A DNA stretch of 64,000 nucleotides, taken from positions 62,001 through 126,000 of the forward strand of contig AM422018.1 of the NCBI GenBank assembly GCA_000069925.1, written 5' to 3'. The stretch is from Candidatus Phytoplasma australiense. Lineage in GTDB: Bacteria > Bacillota_I > Bacilli_A > Acholeplasmatales > Acholeplasmataceae. Positions 34,454 through 45,018 of this stretch are shown here, one piece after another. Below the pieces are notes generated by a model. The model had not been told where the DNA came from. It worked only from the letters and a program-made list of their open reading frames with translations, and did no database searches. The stretch's first letter is position 1, and every line of letters begins with the position of its first letter. The position numbers and the translations under genes were made by a program.

Positions 34454-37102
34454 ATGAAAAAAAAGAATTTAAAACAAGAAGAAACAATTAATTTTCTTCA
34501 AAAAGCAAGTATAAAAAGCAATGAAGAAATTTTTCAAACTTTAGAGTCTTCATGGCAAGGCTTAGACCAAAAACAAATTCTTTTTCAAAGAAATTTATAC
34601 GGACCCAACCTTCTTTCAAAAGAAAAAAATAAAAATTTTTGTCAAAAAATAATAAAATTGATTTTTACCCCTTTTAACCTTGTTTTAATCATTTTGATGG
34701 TTGTATCTTTAGTTAATGATGTTGCAATGCCTCTTAAAAATTCACAAACACCTAGTTATGCTGTGATTATTACTACGCTTATGATGTTTTTAATTTCTTT
34801 AATTATCCAATTTACTCAAGAAAACAAATATTTAAAAATAACTTCTCAATTACAAAAATTAGTCCAAAATACTACTTCTGTCAAACGCCAAAACCAAAAC
34901 CAAAAAATCCCTTTAGAAGAAGTTGTTAGAGGCGACATTATTTTGCTTGCTGCAGGAGACATTGTGCCTGCTGATTTGAAACTATTAGAAACAAAAGATT
35001 TTTTTGTGAAAACAACTACTTTTACTGGCGAATCAGAACCAGTGGAAAAAAAAGCTCAAGTGCTTGGAAAATATAATAATTTCTTAGAAGATCCAAGATT
35101 AGTTTTAACTAGTTCAATAGTTATTTCCGGTTATGCAACAGGAATTGTCGTTCTTACTGGCAAAGATACTTATTTAGGTAAAATCAATAAAGAAATTCAT
35201 CAAAAAAAAGAAATTTCGCATCTAGATTCCAACTTAAATAAAGTTGCGAAATTGTTATTTATATGCATTTCTTTAATGTCGCCTTTAGTTTTTCTTTTTA
35301 ACATTTATAAAAATAATTCTTTTTCTTTTTTACAAACTATTTTATTTACTTTAACAATTGCCTTTGGACTCACCCCCAAAATGCTTCCTTTGATTATTAC
35401 AACTTCTTTTTTCAAAGGGATTGTTGCTTTATCTAAAAAAAAAGTAATTGTTAAAAATCTTAATGTTATTTCTAGTTTTGGTTCCATGAACGTACTTTTT
35501 ACGGATAAAACTGGTACTTTAACTGAAGATAAAGTGTTTTTAGAAAATTTTTGTAATTTAGAAGGTCAACAAAATATCACCATTTTAAAACATGCTTATT
35601 TAAATAGTTTTTTTCAAACAGGATTAAAAAGTTTAATTGATGAAGCCATTATTTCTAAAGCAGCGGCTTTTGGTTTGACAAATACATTACAACAATTTAA
35701 GAAAATCGATGAAATCCCTTTTGATTTTAAAAGAAGAAAAATGAGTGTGGTGGTTGAAAATCAAAATAACAACCAAAAAATGATTACCAAAGGTGCGATT
35801 GAAGAAATTTTGAATATTTGTGATTCAATTATAATTCAAGGCCAAACTTCTCCTTTAACTTTAGAAAATAAAAAATTAGTTTTAGACCAAACAAAAATTT
35901 ATAATCAAAAAGGGATGCGAGTAATTGGTGTTGCTCAAAAAAACATTATTCAATGTAATGGTCCCATTCAAGAAGAAAAAATGACTCTTATTGGCTTGTT
36001 GACTTTTTTAGATCCTATCAAAGAAAGCTCCATCAAAACAATTGCCTCACTTCATCAAAAAAAAATCATTGTCAAAATTTTAACAGGAGATAATGAAATT
36101 TTAACTAAAACAGTTGCTCAAAAATTAAATATTGATGCAACTCATTGTTTGCAAGGTGATATAGTTGATCAATTAGATGACGAAACTTTATATCAAGAGG
36201 CACAAAAAACTAATTTATTTATTAAGTTATCGCCCGAACAAAAAGCACGCATTGTTTCTCTTTTCAAAAAAAAAGGTAATATAGTTGCTTTTATGGGCGA
36301 TGGCATTAACGATGCCTTTGCAATGAAAAAAGCCGATGTAGGCATTTGCGTTAATACTGGAGCAGAAATTACTAAAGAAATTGCCGATATTATTCTTTTA
36401 GAAAAACAACTCGATGTTTTAGAGAACGGGATTATTGAAGGCAGAAAAACTTACACCAACGCTATCAAATATATTAAATTTACTTTAGCTTCTAACTTTG
36501 GCAATTCTTTAAGTGTTTTATTGGCTAGTTTTTATTTACCATTTCAACCAATGCTTGTTTTGCAAATTTTATTCTTAGATTTAATTTATGATTTAATTTG
36601 TTTTTCTATTCCTTTTGATAATGTTGATGAAAATTATTTAAAAAAACCTAGTAAATTTGATTTCAAAAATATTAAAAACTTTATGCTTTGGTTCGGGATT
36701 ATTTCGTTTTTAGTGGACTTCTCTTTTTTATTAGGAATGGGCTTTTTAGGAAAATCAGGAGAAGCACAAAAAAAATTATTTCAAACTAGTTGGTTTATTT
36801 TTTCAATCTGGTCACAAACATTAACCCTTTTCTTATTAAGAACAGATAAGTTTTTTGTTAAAAAGAAATTTACAAATTTACCTTCACCATTAATCATTAT
36901 TTGTTCTGCTTTTGGTCTTATTGTTGCAACAATTGCGCCACGCATCGAATTTATTAGAGATGCTTTACAATTAGATGGTAATTTTTTTCTTTCTTCCAAT
37001 TATCATATTTGGTTATTATTGTTCTTTTTATTGTTCTTTTATTCTTTCGTTATGGTTTGGGCAAAAATTATTTTTATTAAAAAAAATAAACAATTATTAT
37101 AA
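34454..37102 (+). CDS. mgtA: Magnesium-transporting P-type ATPase (MgtA/MgtB-like)
   Basis: 882 residues from ATG 34454; AAAAGGAA lies 12 bases upstream, better than TTG 34445. P-type ATPase motifs in order: TTTFTGESEPV (actuator domain), FTDKTGTLTED with the phosphorylated Asp near residue 351, RRKMSVVV, LTGDNEILT and MGDGINDAFAMKKADVG. About ten transmembrane helices. The overall architecture and the C-terminal NPLQ-like QPMLVLQILFLDLIYD region resemble the P3B magnesium importers, but a calcium-type substrate cannot be ruled out. The two following genes start 39 and 28 bases after their predecessors, so mgtA-cdaA-degV may be one unit. Confidence 0.88.
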   Translation: MKKKNLKQEETINFLQKASIKSNEEIFQTLESSWQGLDQKQILFQRNLYGPNLLSKEKNKNFCQKIIKLIFTPFNLVLIILMVVSLVNDVAMPLKNSQTPSYAVIITTLMMFLISLIIQFTQENKYLKITSQLQKLVQNTTSVKRQNQNQKIPLEEVVRGDIILLAAGDIVPADLKLLETKDFFVKTTTFTGESEPVEKKAQVLGKYNNFLEDPRLVLTSSIVISGYATGIVVLTGKDTYLGKINKEIHQKKEISHLDSNLNKVAKLLFICISLMSPLVFLFNIYKNNSFSFLQTILFTLTIAFGLTPKMLPLIITTSFFKGIVALSKKKVIVKNLNVISSFGSMNVLFTDKTGTLTEDKVFLENFCNLEGQQNITILKHAYLNSFFQTGLKSLIDEAIISKAAAFGLTNTLQQFKKIDEIPFDFKRRKMSVVVENQNNNQKMITKGAIEEILNICDSIIIQGQTSPLTLENKKLVLDQTKIYNQKGMRVIGVAQKNIIQCNGPIQEEKMTLIGLLTFLDPIKESSIKTIASLHQKKIIVKILTGDNEILTKTVAQKLNIDATHCLQGDIVDQLDDETLYQEAQKTNLFIKLSPEQKARIVSLFKKKGNIVAFMGDGINDAFAMKKADVGICVNTGAEITKEIADIILLEKQLDVLENGIIEGRKTYTNAIKYIKFTLASNFGNSLSVLLASFYLPFQPMLVLQILFLDLIYDLICFSIPFDNVDENYLKKPSKFDFKNIKNFMLWFGIISFLVDFSFLLGMGFLGKSGEAQKKLFQTSWFIFSIWSQTLTLFLLRTDKFFVKKKFTNLPSPLIIICSAFGLIVATIAPRIEFIRDALQLDGNFFLSSNYHIWLLLFFLLFFYSFVMVWAKIIFIKKNKQLL

Positions 37103-37141
37103 TTTTTTGAAACTTTTTATTTTTATTAAGAAAGGACTTTT

Positions 37142-37885
37142 ATGAATCCTTTATTTTTCTTATTTTTTCTTCTTTTTTTGCTTTTTTTTGATTTTTTCTT
37201 GATTAAATATCAAATTTTAAAGATGATTTTTTTGTTTGTGTGGTTTCTTTGTGTGGCTTATTTATTAAATACACAAAAAGCGCCTATTACATTATCTTTT
37301 TTGGGATCAAAAAAAATTTCAGAAAATTTTTATTATTTTGTTTTAACTAGCATAATCATTATTAAAGCTCCTTCTTTTAGAAATGTTTTAAATAATTGGA
37401 AAAAATATTGGCATGCTAAAAGAAAAAATGTTTTTATGGGTGGCGATTGGACTCAAAAAGAAATTATTGAAGCTGTCATGGAACTTTCTTCCCGAAAAAC
37501 AGGAGCTTTAATTACTATTGAGAAAAACAATATTTTAGAGCAATATGCCCAAAAAGCCATTGTAATTAATGGTGATGTTTCTAAAGAACTTTTATTAAAT
37601 ATTTTTACCCCAAACACTCCTTTGCATGATGGAGCCGTTATTATTCGAGGTGATAAAATTTTGTGTGCAAGCGCTTATTATACTTTATCATCAGCTGATG
37701 AAAATTTTGATAAAAAAACCGGTTCTCGTCATCGTGCTGCTTTAGGGATTAGTGAAACAACAGACAGTATGACAATTGTTGTTTCCGAAGAAACTGGCAA
37801 TATTTCCATTGCTTTAGAAGGAATTATGATTAAAATAAACTTAAAAACCAAACTTCAAGAATATCTTGCTATTTTTATGAACTAA
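37142..37885 (+). CDS. cdaA: Diadenylate cyclase CdaA (c-di-AMP synthase)
   Basis: Makes cyclic di-AMP from two ATP. 247 residues: N-terminal hydrophobic region with about two to three transmembrane helices (2-20, 24-43, 62-75), then the DAC domain with LHDGA (Asp163-Gly164-Ala165) and RHR (196-198) catalytic motifs, plus GALITIE. AAAGGAC precedes the ATG. Placement next to an ion-pump gene fits the known role of c-di-AMP in ion and osmotic control in Firmicutes and Mollicutes. Confidence 0.95.
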   Translation: MNPLFFLFFLLFLLFFDFFLIKYQILKMIFLFVWFLCVAYLLNTQKAPITLSFLGSKKISENFYYFVLTSIIIIKAPSFRNVLNNWKKYWHAKRKNVFMGGDWTQKEIIEAVMELSSRKTGALITIEKNNILEQYAQKAIVINGDVSKELLLNIFTPNTPLHDGAVIIRGDKILCASAYYTLSSADENFDKKTGSRHRAALGISETTDSMTIVVSEETGNISIALEGIMIKINLKTKLQEYLAIFMN

Positions 37886-37913
37886 AATGAACTAAAAGCG
37901 AAAGGAGAAAAAA

Positions 37914-38780
37914 ATGAAAAAAAGAAAATTAGGAATAATAGTTGATTCTACTTGCGGAAGTGATTATGGAAAAAGCTTTTTCCCAGATATTTCCGTAGTC
38001 CCTTTAACTATAATAGTTGATGGAAAAAGTTATGTTGATGGCGATTTTGATAACAAAACATTATTGCATTTTATCGATCAAAAGAAAAAAGTAACAACGA
38101 GCCAACCCAACCCTGAACTTTTTATTCAAGCTTTTAAAAAACAATTTTCTTTAGGTTATGAACATGTTTTTTGCTTTACTTTATCGCATAAATTAAGTGG
38201 TACTTTTAATAGCGCCCTTTTAGCGAAAAAGATATTAAATGATGAAAGAATTACTATCATTGATAGCGAAACTGTTGGACCTGGAGTTATTTTTGCCCTG
38301 AAAAGACTTTCTTATTTACTAGAGCAAGAAACATTTGACAGTTATCAAGCCTTAGAATTTCAGCTGAAACAAGAATTAGACCAAGGTTTTTTATTATTTT
38401 ATATCGAAAACTTAAAACAATTAGTTAAAAACGGACGTATTAGTAAGTTTAAAGCCCTTATTGGTACTTTATTTAAAATCCATCCGATTGTTAAATATCA
38501 AAAAAGTGTTTTAATGATTAATAAGAAAATAAGAAATTTTAATAGATGTTTTGAATATTTAATTCAAAGTGTTTTAAATGAAAAAACTATTAACAAAGCC
38601 CTAGATATACAAACAGTTCATGTTGACGAAGATAGCCAAACGAAAGCTTTTTTGCAAAAAATTAACGATTTAAATGAATCTCAAATTACAGTTTCTGATT
38701 ATGGTGCCATTTCTTCTGTGGTTGCAGTTCATATGGGTTCCAAAGCATTTGGTTTTTATCTGAATACAATCAAAGCATAA
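37914..38780 (+). CDS. DegV-family fatty-acid-binding protein
   Basis: 288 residues. DegV fold: IIVDSTCGSDYG near the N-terminus, the lipid-head-group loop VTTSQPNPELF (T-S-x-P), FTLSHKLSGTFNSA, and the GxVISxxxGPGV-like end DYGAISSVVAVHMGSKAFGF. DegV proteins bind a fatty acid and in Firmicutes (FakB) present it to a fatty acid kinase for incorporation into lipids; partner FakA is not in the window. AAAGGAGAA precedes the ATG. Possibly cotranscribed with cdaA. Confidence 0.88.
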   Translation: MKKRKLGIIVDSTCGSDYGKSFFPDISVVPLTIIVDGKSYVDGDFDNKTLLHFIDQKKKVTTSQPNPELFIQAFKKQFSLGYEHVFCFTLSHKLSGTFNSALLAKKILNDERITIIDSETVGPGVIFALKRLSYLLEQETFDSYQALEFQLKQELDQGFLLFYIENLKQLVKNGRISKFKALIGTLFKIHPIVKYQKSVLMINKKIRNFNRCFEYLIQSVLNEKTINKALDIQTVHVDEDSQTKAFLQKINDLNESQITVSDYGAISSVVAVHMGSKAFGFYLNTIKA

Positions 38781-39216
38781 ATATAAATTATTTTACTATC
38801 TTTATTTTCAAAAAACTTTTATTTTAATTATTCTTTAAAATTTAAAATCAGTTAGATATTTCCATTAAAAATAAAAATAATTTTCAGATTGTTAAAAATA
38901 AATTATCCTTAATTAAAATTGATTTTTTTAATTTAAACAAAACCGCTGTATGAAAAAATAATTAAAGTTTTTTTATCGATGAGTGCAAGAAATAATGCAA
39001 AAACAATATTTTTTTCGTTTTTTTCAAACTTTTTTATTTCCCCTTTTAAGTTTAAAAAGAATACGCTCTTTTCAAACTTATTTAGATGAAAAAAATTACA
39101 TTAAATAAAAAAACTTATTTGTTTTTTCATATTTTGCTAAATTCAGACACATATAATTTTTTCCGAAAAATCACCAAACAACGCATATTTTGAAGTAATT
39201 ATTTTATATTTGAATG
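38781..39216. other. AT-rich spacer
   Basis: No gene or clear terminator. The part from about 39060 onward (ACACATATAATTTTTTCCGA) resembles the spacer-repeat family seen near 29950 and 6350. Confidence 0.4.
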
Positions 39217-39466
39217 TTTGGTTTTTTTATTTTTATCAAGCAAAAACTTATTTATAATTATTTTGTTTTTATGTTTTTATTTGCTTCCATTTTGTACCAT
39301 TTTGTTTGGTTTTTTTATTTTTTATCAACCAAAAACTTATTTATAATTATTTTGTTTTATGTTTTTATTTGCTTCCATTTTGTACCATTTTGTTTGGTTT
39401 TTTTATCTGATTAAAATATCATTTATAATTATTTTTTTATATGTTTATTTGCTTCGTTTTATTTTG
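39217..39466 (+). repeat. 88-bp tandem repeat, two good copies and one degenerate
   Basis: Units start at TTTGGTTTTTTTAT at 39217, 39305 and 39393 (period 88). The first two units are nearly identical (both contain ATTTGCTTCCATTTTGTACC); the third drifts after 40 bases. A 66-codon open frame over the repeat has internally repeated, implausibly hydrophobic content and is an artefact of it. Confidence 0.85.
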
Positions 39467-39899
39467 TGTTATAAATCAATCTTTTATTTTGATTATAATA
39501 AAACAGCCTACGTTTTTTTATAATTTAGATGATGATTTAAAAATGTTTTTAGAAAAAATGTAAAAATTATTTTTTTATCCTTAAATATTTTTTTCAAAAC
39601 AAAAGTTTCTAATCTTTTGGAGCAGTTCAATTAATTTTATAAAATTTAGATAATGGATGATTCAGCATTTAAATACATATTTATGTGTAATTGAAAAAGG
39701 TTTCAAACCTACCTTAATTTTTTTGTTTTTTAAAAACCAATCAAGCAAACCCCAAAAACTAAAACATTCCAATTGAAAGCTGATTTTTTTAAGATTTTTT
39801 TATCTTAAAATTTCGCTTTTATTACTTCATCAAATTTTTTTAATCTTTTCAAAAATATAAAATCATTTTTTTACAAATTAAATTAAAAAGGAAGAGATT
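39467..39899. other. Spacer upstream of tsaD with dispersed repeat
   Basis: Contains the family segment GTTTTTAGAAAAAATGTAAA (about 39545) and a short palindromic AGGTTTCAAACCT (39699-39711). The last bases AAAAGGAAG are the tsaD ribosome site. No gene. Confidence 0.4.
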
Positions 39900-40886
39900 A
39901 TGAATATTTTATCCATCGAAACAAGTTGCGATGAAACAAGTGTTGCCATTACTCAAGACGGTAAAAAAGTTTTATCTAATATAGTTTTTTCTCAAATCAA
40001 AGACCACCAAATGTTTGGTGGTGTAGTTCCTGAAATAGCTTCTAGAAAACATGTTGAATTAATTACTTTAATTTTAGAAAAAGCTTTCCAAAAAGCTTGT
40101 CTTACACCCCAAGAAATTGATTTAGTAGCGGTTACTCAAGGACCTGGTTTAGTGGGATCTTTGTTAGTGGGCATCAATGCAGCTAATGTTTTTGCCTACA
40201 CTTATCAAAAACCTCTTTTAGGAATCAACCATCTTTTAGGACATCTTTATGCCGCTCAAATTGAACATCAAATTAAACCAAATGCGTTAATTCTTTTAGT
40301 TTCAGGAGGACATACAGAACTTCTTCATTTTAAAAATCATGATCAAATAGAAGTTTTGGGAACAACTCTAGATGATGCTTTAGGAGAAGTTTACGATAAA
40401 ATAGCCAAAGCCCTTCATTTAGGATATCCAGGAGGCCCTTTAATTGATCAATTAGCCCAAACAGGCAAAGATACTTATCATTTAGTGAGACCTTATTTAA
40501 AAAATAATAATTTCAATTTTAGTTTTTCAGGCCTTAAAAGCCATTTAGTTAATTTATTATTGAAACAAAACATTCAAGATTTAAATATCCCAAACATATG
40601 TGCTTCTTTTCAAGCAAGTGTTATTGATGTTTTATTAACCAAAACTAAAAGAGTTTTAAAAAAATTACCTATTCAACAATTGATTGTAACAGGAGGGGTT
40701 GCCTCTAATTCTGCTTTAAGAAAAAAAATGAAAGAAACTTTCCTTGATTTAGAAGTAATTTTTCCAAGCGTTCAATATTGCACCGATCAAGCGGCCATGA
40801 TAGGAATTGCTGCTTTTTATCAAAAAAATATCACCCCCCCTTCATATAAATATGATTTAACTGCTTTGCCAAATTTAACTTTTTAA
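39900..40886 (+). CDS. tsaD: tRNA N6-adenosine threonylcarbamoyltransferase
   Basis: Transfers the threonylcarbamoyl group onto A37 of ANN-decoding tRNAs, together with TsaB/TsaE. 328 residues: [11 protein letters not shown] start, [10 protein letters not shown], the iron-binding HLLGH (His111 and His115), [18 protein letters not shown], and the ATP-site [12 protein letters not shown]. Length is typical. AAAAGGAAG precedes the ATG. Isolated between two long spacers; partners are not in the window. Confidence 0.97.
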   Translation: MNILSIETSCDETSVAITQDGKKVLSNIVFSQIKDHQMFGGVVPEIASRKHVELITLILEKAFQKACLTPQEIDLVAVTQGPGLVGSLLVGINAANVFAYTYQKPLLGINHLLGHLYAAQIEHQIKPNALILLVSGGHTELLHFKNHDQIEVLGTTLDDALGEVYDKIAKALHLGYPGGPLIDQLAQTGKDTYHLVRPYLKNNNFNFSFSGLKSHLVNLLLKQNIQDLNIPNICASFQASVIDVLLTKTKRVLKKLPIQQLIVTGGVASNSALRKKMKETFLDLEVIFPSVQYCTDQAAMIGIAAFYQKNITPPSYKYDLTALPNLTF

Positions 40887-42354
40887 AAAAAATGTTTTTT
40901 TAATTTTTTTTGCGATAACTTTTTTTTAATCTTAAAAAGATTGCGATAATTACAATTTCTTCGGATTCAAAAAATCTTTACTTGAATAAAAGAAAGATAT
41001 AATTTAGCTAATTTATTGCGAACTTTAGAATTAGTTGGCTCGTTAAAATAAATGTTTAATCAATTGCTTTCATCTATTGTTTTTTCGATTTTTGTTGCAA
41101 TCTTTTTTATTGTAATTCTTTTTAAAAAAATATTTTTAAATCAAAAGTTGTCTAGCATTTGCAAACATCCCATTAAATTAAAAAACTTAATTTAATTTTT
41201 TTTGTTGTTTTAAATTAAGAGATATTTTTTCCAACAAGCGATAAATAAAAGCAATTTAAGACAATGATGTCGGATATTTTTTTGTGGTGTTTTTAATAAT
41301 CTCCTTAACGATTTTTACCCAAACGTTTTTAGAAAAGAAATTAAAATTATTTTTTTAAGTTTCAAAAAGAAAAAAAGACTAACTTAAAAAAACTCAGTTC
41401 CAAATTTTTTTAAAAGTTAAAGTTTAATATTTGAAAACAACTTAAAAGTTAAGTTTTAAAAAGAAAAAATGTCTATAAGTTCGTAAACATCGCAGATTCT
41501 TGTATACAAACAGATATATTTGTTGATATAATATAAAGATGAAAGAAGTTTAACAAACCTTTCCATCCTACCTTATAGTTTAATTTTTTTCTTCATTGCT
41601 CTCCAATTTTAATTATTGTTTACAAGATAAAAAACCGTTATTAAAAAAACCTTAATTTTTATATTTTCCTTCATGGTTAAAAATTCCTTCTAAATTTTTA
41701 TAATTAATCTTTTCTTTGTCCTCATAAAATATTTCAAATCAAACAAAAAGACAGCTATTATTGTTTTTTTAACCTTATTTACTACAGAAAATACTTTATT
41801 ATTAAATTTTTTCTTCGATTTTGAAAAAGCAAAAAACCTCCAACAATTTTTTCCCAATCATCAATAACTAAATTTTTTAGTATTGAAAATATTTTAAAAA
41901 GATATATTTTTTTCTTTGTTTTTTCAAGGAAATAAAAACCCCCAACTAAAAAGCAAATCTTTAAATGTTTTAATTGAGATATTTAATTTTGTTTTGTATT
42001 TAGGTCATATTTCAAAAGCAAATTAAATATTACTTAATTATCTCTTTTGGGAAATTAAAACAAAACCACATTTTTTTGAACTCATCTAATTTTTTTTAAT
42101 TTTTGCTTCTTCGATAAAACCTAAAGTATGAGTTTTTCAATATTTAACACATTTCAAATAAATCTGCAAGTTTTTTTAAAAGAATCATGTTTAATTTTAT
42201 CTCATTTAAATTTTTTCCAAAGTGTTATCTTAGTTTTATAAAGAAATGCAAAAATGTTTCGGTTTTTAAAAACAACAAAGAAGCTATAAGTTGTATTTAC
42301 AGCTTCATAATGTTTATTTCTAATTTATACAATATTTTAAAAAAAGGTTATATA
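40887..42354. other. Long AT-rich spacer with dispersed repeats
   Basis: 1.47 kb. 40920-40990 (GATTGCGATAATTACAATTT) and 41330-41395 (GTTTTTAGAAAAGA, then AAAAAGACTAACTTAAAAAA) are members of the dispersed family. A TTGTATACAA palindrome (41496-41505) and a TATAAT (41527-41532) are followed by no gene. A reading frame continuous with dnaB extends upstream to 42187 but lacks gene-like composition and a ribosome site. I see no RNA gene. Confidence 0.45.
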
Positions 42355-43545
42355 ATGATAAATCCAAATGAAGAACATGTTTTATTGAAATTTTTACTTT
42401 TAAATCCGCAACAATTTGCTTCTATAATAAACAAAATTAATATAAATGATTTCCAGAATCCTAAAGTTAAATATATTTACAATCTTTTGTTAGATTTTTA
42501 CAAACAAAAAAAAATTTGGGATTTGAATAAAATGAATTCTTTTTTAACTAAAATTCCTGAATCCAAGCAACAAAACGTTAAGAATTATTTAAATTTAATC
42601 ATTAAAAAAATTCCTTTATGCCAATTATTAGAGGTAGATGATTATATTCAAAGAATCCAAAAAGACAATTCAGAAAAAGAAATCGAACAAGCTTTTAAAG
42701 CAACTTCTCTTTTTGAAACCCCTAAAGATTTAATGCGCAATATTTTAAACAAAACTATTTTTAATCCCAGCAAAAACGGATTATTAGGTTTTGATACTGG
42801 TTTTGCGCAGTTAAATTACGATACTTTAGGTTTTCAAAAACAAGAATTAATTATTTTGGGAGCTCGTCCGGGAGTTGGTAAAACAACTTTGATGGTAAAT
42901 TTAGCTATCAATATTATCGCTAAAAATGTTAACTCCAAAATAGTTATTTTTAGTTTGGAGATGAGCAATACTCAATTAATTTTAAAAAGCTTAAGTTCTG
43001 TTTCTAACGTTGACATGCGCCGTTTACAATTGGGAGATGTTAGTGCCAAAGAAAAAGATATAATTCTTGATACTTCATATACTTTGGAACAATTACAGTT
43101 ATTTTTTGATGATGAATCTTCTTTAGTTTCTGAAATTGAAATTAAATGTACTCAGTTTAAGCAAACTCACGGATTAGATATGATTTTTATTGACTATTTA
43201 CAATTATTGCAAGATAAACCAATGGATAAAATTTCTAAAAAATTAAAACAATTAGCTAAAAAACTAAATATTGTTGTTTTTTGTCTTTCGCAATTAAATA
43301 GAGATTCAGTAAAAAGTACGACCCCAAGAAGGCCGAGATTAACCGATTTAAAAGATACTGGAAATATTGAACAAGATGCTGATTTAGTGTTGCTTTTGTA
43401 TTGTGAAACTAATACGCTGAGAGATAAAGTAACATATTCAAATTATGAATTGATTATTGCTAAAAATAGAAATGGTATTTCTAATAGAAATTATCAACTG
43501 CATTTCAATAATCAAACCCAAACTTTTACAGAAAAGAAAAAATAG
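42355..43545 (+). CDS. dnaB: Replicative DNA helicase DnaB (second copy)
   Basis: 396 residues from ATG 42355, which follows AAAAAGG; the open frame starts earlier but the DnaB homology begins at MINPNEEHVLLKFLLLNPQQ. ATPase core with Walker A GARPGVGKTT, Walker B DMIFIDYLQLL, SQLNRDSVKS and DTGNIEQDADLVLLLYC. It is shorter than a classical chromosomal DnaB (about 450) and only moderately similar to the PMU copy at 18418. With no PMU neighbours it could be the chromosomal helicase or a stranded PMU gene. Decayed sequence follows. Confidence 0.92.
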   Translation: MINPNEEHVLLKFLLLNPQQFASIINKININDFQNPKVKYIYNLLLDFYKQKKIWDLNKMNSFLTKIPESKQQNVKNYLNLIIKKIPLCQLLEVDDYIQRIQKDNSEKEIEQAFKATSLFETPKDLMRNILNKTIFNPSKNGLLGFDTGFAQLNYDTLGFQKQELIILGARPGVGKTTLMVNLAINIIAKNVNSKIVIFSLEMSNTQLILKSLSSVSNVDMRRLQLGDVSAKEKDIILDTSYTLEQLQLFFDDESSLVSEIEIKCTQFKQTHGLDMIFIDYLQLLQDKPMDKISKKLKQLAKKLNIVVFCLSQLNRDSVKSTTPRRPRLTDLKDTGNIEQDADLVLLLYCETNTLRDKVTYSNYELIIAKNRNGISNRNYQLHFNNQTQTFTEKKK

Positions 43546-44100
43546 AATAGTAATAATAAATTCAAACCCCCTCACCTAATTAACTTGTTTTCATGCTCCC
43601 CCAAAAAAAACTAAACTACATTAATAAGTAGTTTGGAAAAATGTTGTTTTGTTATTCAGCAACCCCATTTTTCAGGACTATATTCTTATCGGTTGACGCC
43701 CAAAACCAACTAGATTGGCAATTTAGGAAGATTACATTAAATCTTTATCATATAGTGATCTTCTGAGATTTGAAAACAAAAAGGGCTTGGTTGATGAAGT
43801 AATTTAAAAGAATGTAGAAATATGAAATCAATTAGTTGAACTACATTATCTATTAGTTCAAAAAAAGCGAGTGTTTTTAAACACTATCCTCAATCAATTC
43901 AAAGACAATACTTATTTCAAGAAGACAATTTATGACTAATCAAAACTTTTAAGGAGCACGAATTTCCGAAACATTTCGCCCAGTTTCTTTGTTGCACTGC
44001 TAAAAACATTAAATCCAAATAAAGCATTTTTTATCAACAATACTTAAAATAATCACAAATTTAATTTTTGTAATACATTATATTGTGATTTTATAAAAAT
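43546..44100. other. Degenerate coding-like region
   Basis: The plus strand around 43770-43940 reads protein-like stretches (SDLLRFENKKGLVDEV, then QLVELHYLLVQKKRVFLNTI and LNQFKDN) interrupted by stops. The piece at 43950-44010 (GAATTTCCGAAACATTTCGC) resembles 6125-6170. I take it as a gene scar of unknown family. Confidence 0.4.
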
Positions 44101-44132
44101 TAATTAATAAATCGCACCTTTTTAAGATATAA

Positions 44133-44378
44133 TTAAATATATAAGTTATCTTTTTACAGAGATTTTAATCTTTGTTTGATATGTGAAAAGAAGAGTATTT
44201 CTCTCGCCTGATAAACTTGAAAAATTAGTTTTTGGGCAAATAGCACGCGAATTAGTTTTAGCTCAATATTTTATAATTTACACGCTATTTGTTTTAAGAG
44301 AAATGCTTTATAAGGCATTTCTTTTTTATATTAAGAAATATTTGCAACTTATATCAACATTTAAAGGAGGATTCAAAT
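44133..44378 (+). promoter_or_regulatory. infC operon leader with L20-type attenuator
   Basis: A TATAAT lies at 44133-44138. The leader can form CAAATAGC (44237-44244) with GCTATTTG (44284-44291). A terminator hairpin AGAAATGC (44299-44306) / GCATTTCT (44315-44322) followed by T lies directly before the genes. An upstream ATTTCTC (44197-44203) is complementary to GAGAAAT (44298-44304) in the 5' arm of that terminator and could act as antiterminator. This matches the logic of the Firmicute L20 leader, in which L20 binding favours termination. A GTG frame inside (44183) is not a gene. Confidence 0.75.
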
Positions 44379-44912
44379 ATTAAATTACCTAAATTTAAAA
44401 AAAAATCTAATGTAGATTTATACAATGATCAAATACCGAAGGGTAAATATTTAATTATTGATGAAAAAGGAGAAAAGTTGGGTATTTTTGACCAAAATGA
44501 AGCCTTGAAATTATCAGAAAAAAAAGAAATTGATATTGTAGTAGTTAACGCTGATTCAACACCTATGGTTGCTCGTTTGATGGATTATCAAAAACATCGT
44601 TATAACCAACAAAAAAAACATCGCGAAGACAAAAAAAAATCTCAAGTGAGTGTTTTAAAAGAAATCAGAATTAGTCCAAATATTGATATTAATGATTTAA
44701 ACACGAAATTAAAACAAATGCAAAAGTTTTTAAAACAAGGAGATAAAGTGAAAATTAGCATGCGTTTTCGTGGTCGAATGATTAATAATTCTCAATTAGG
44801 AGAAACGATTTTGAAAAAAATTATTAAAGATTTAAGCAATTTAGCTAACACAGAAAGTCCTTTAAAATTAAAAGGAAATCAATTTATAACTGTTTTATCT
44901 CCTTTGAAATAA
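44379..44912 (+). CDS. infC: Translation initiation factor IF-3
   Basis: 177 residues if started at ATT 44379, which is 8 bases after a perfect AAAGGAGG. From there the protein begins as KLPKFKKKSNVDLYNDQIPK after the start and continues with the expected IF-3 N-domain (GKYLIIDEKGEKLGIFDQNE). Starting at the first in-frame TTG or ATG would remove half of that domain. AUU as infC start is the classical autoregulatory device in bacteria. The C-domain shows KEIRISPNIDINDLNTKLKQ and KISMRFRGRM. First gene of infC-rpmI-rplT. Confidence 0.93.
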   Translation: MKLPKFKKKSNVDLYNDQIPKGKYLIIDEKGEKLGIFDQNEALKLSEKKEIDIVVVNADSTPMVARLMDYQKHRYNQQKKHREDKKKSQVSVLKEIRISPNIDINDLNTKLKQMQKFLKQGDKVKISMRFRGRMINNSQLGETILKKIIKDLSNLANTESPLKLKGNQFITVLSPLK

Positions 44913-45018
44913 CCAATTTCATTTAAATAGCTTAAAAAAACTAAATTAAAAGTCGTAATTTCTCCAGTAAAGAATCAACTTTATTTTTGTAAAATCCAGA
45001 AAGGAATTAACTAAAAAA

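Noticed and set aside
39214-39414. 66-codon plus-strand frame
   Set aside because: It is the translation of the 88-bp tandem repeat, with repeated hydrophobic content and no ribosome site.
39690-39720. TPsiC-arm-like GGTTTCAAACC as a tRNA gene
   Set aside because: No acceptor stem, D arm or anticodon arm can be folded around it. I found no tRNA or rRNA gene anywhere in the window.
42187-42354. N-terminal extension of the second dnaB
   Set aside because: DnaB homology and the ribosome site both start at ATG 42355; the 56 extra codons are random-like.
44183-44383. 66-codon frame upstream of infC
   Set aside because: It spans the leader RNA, including the attenuator stems, and runs over the infC ribosome site.
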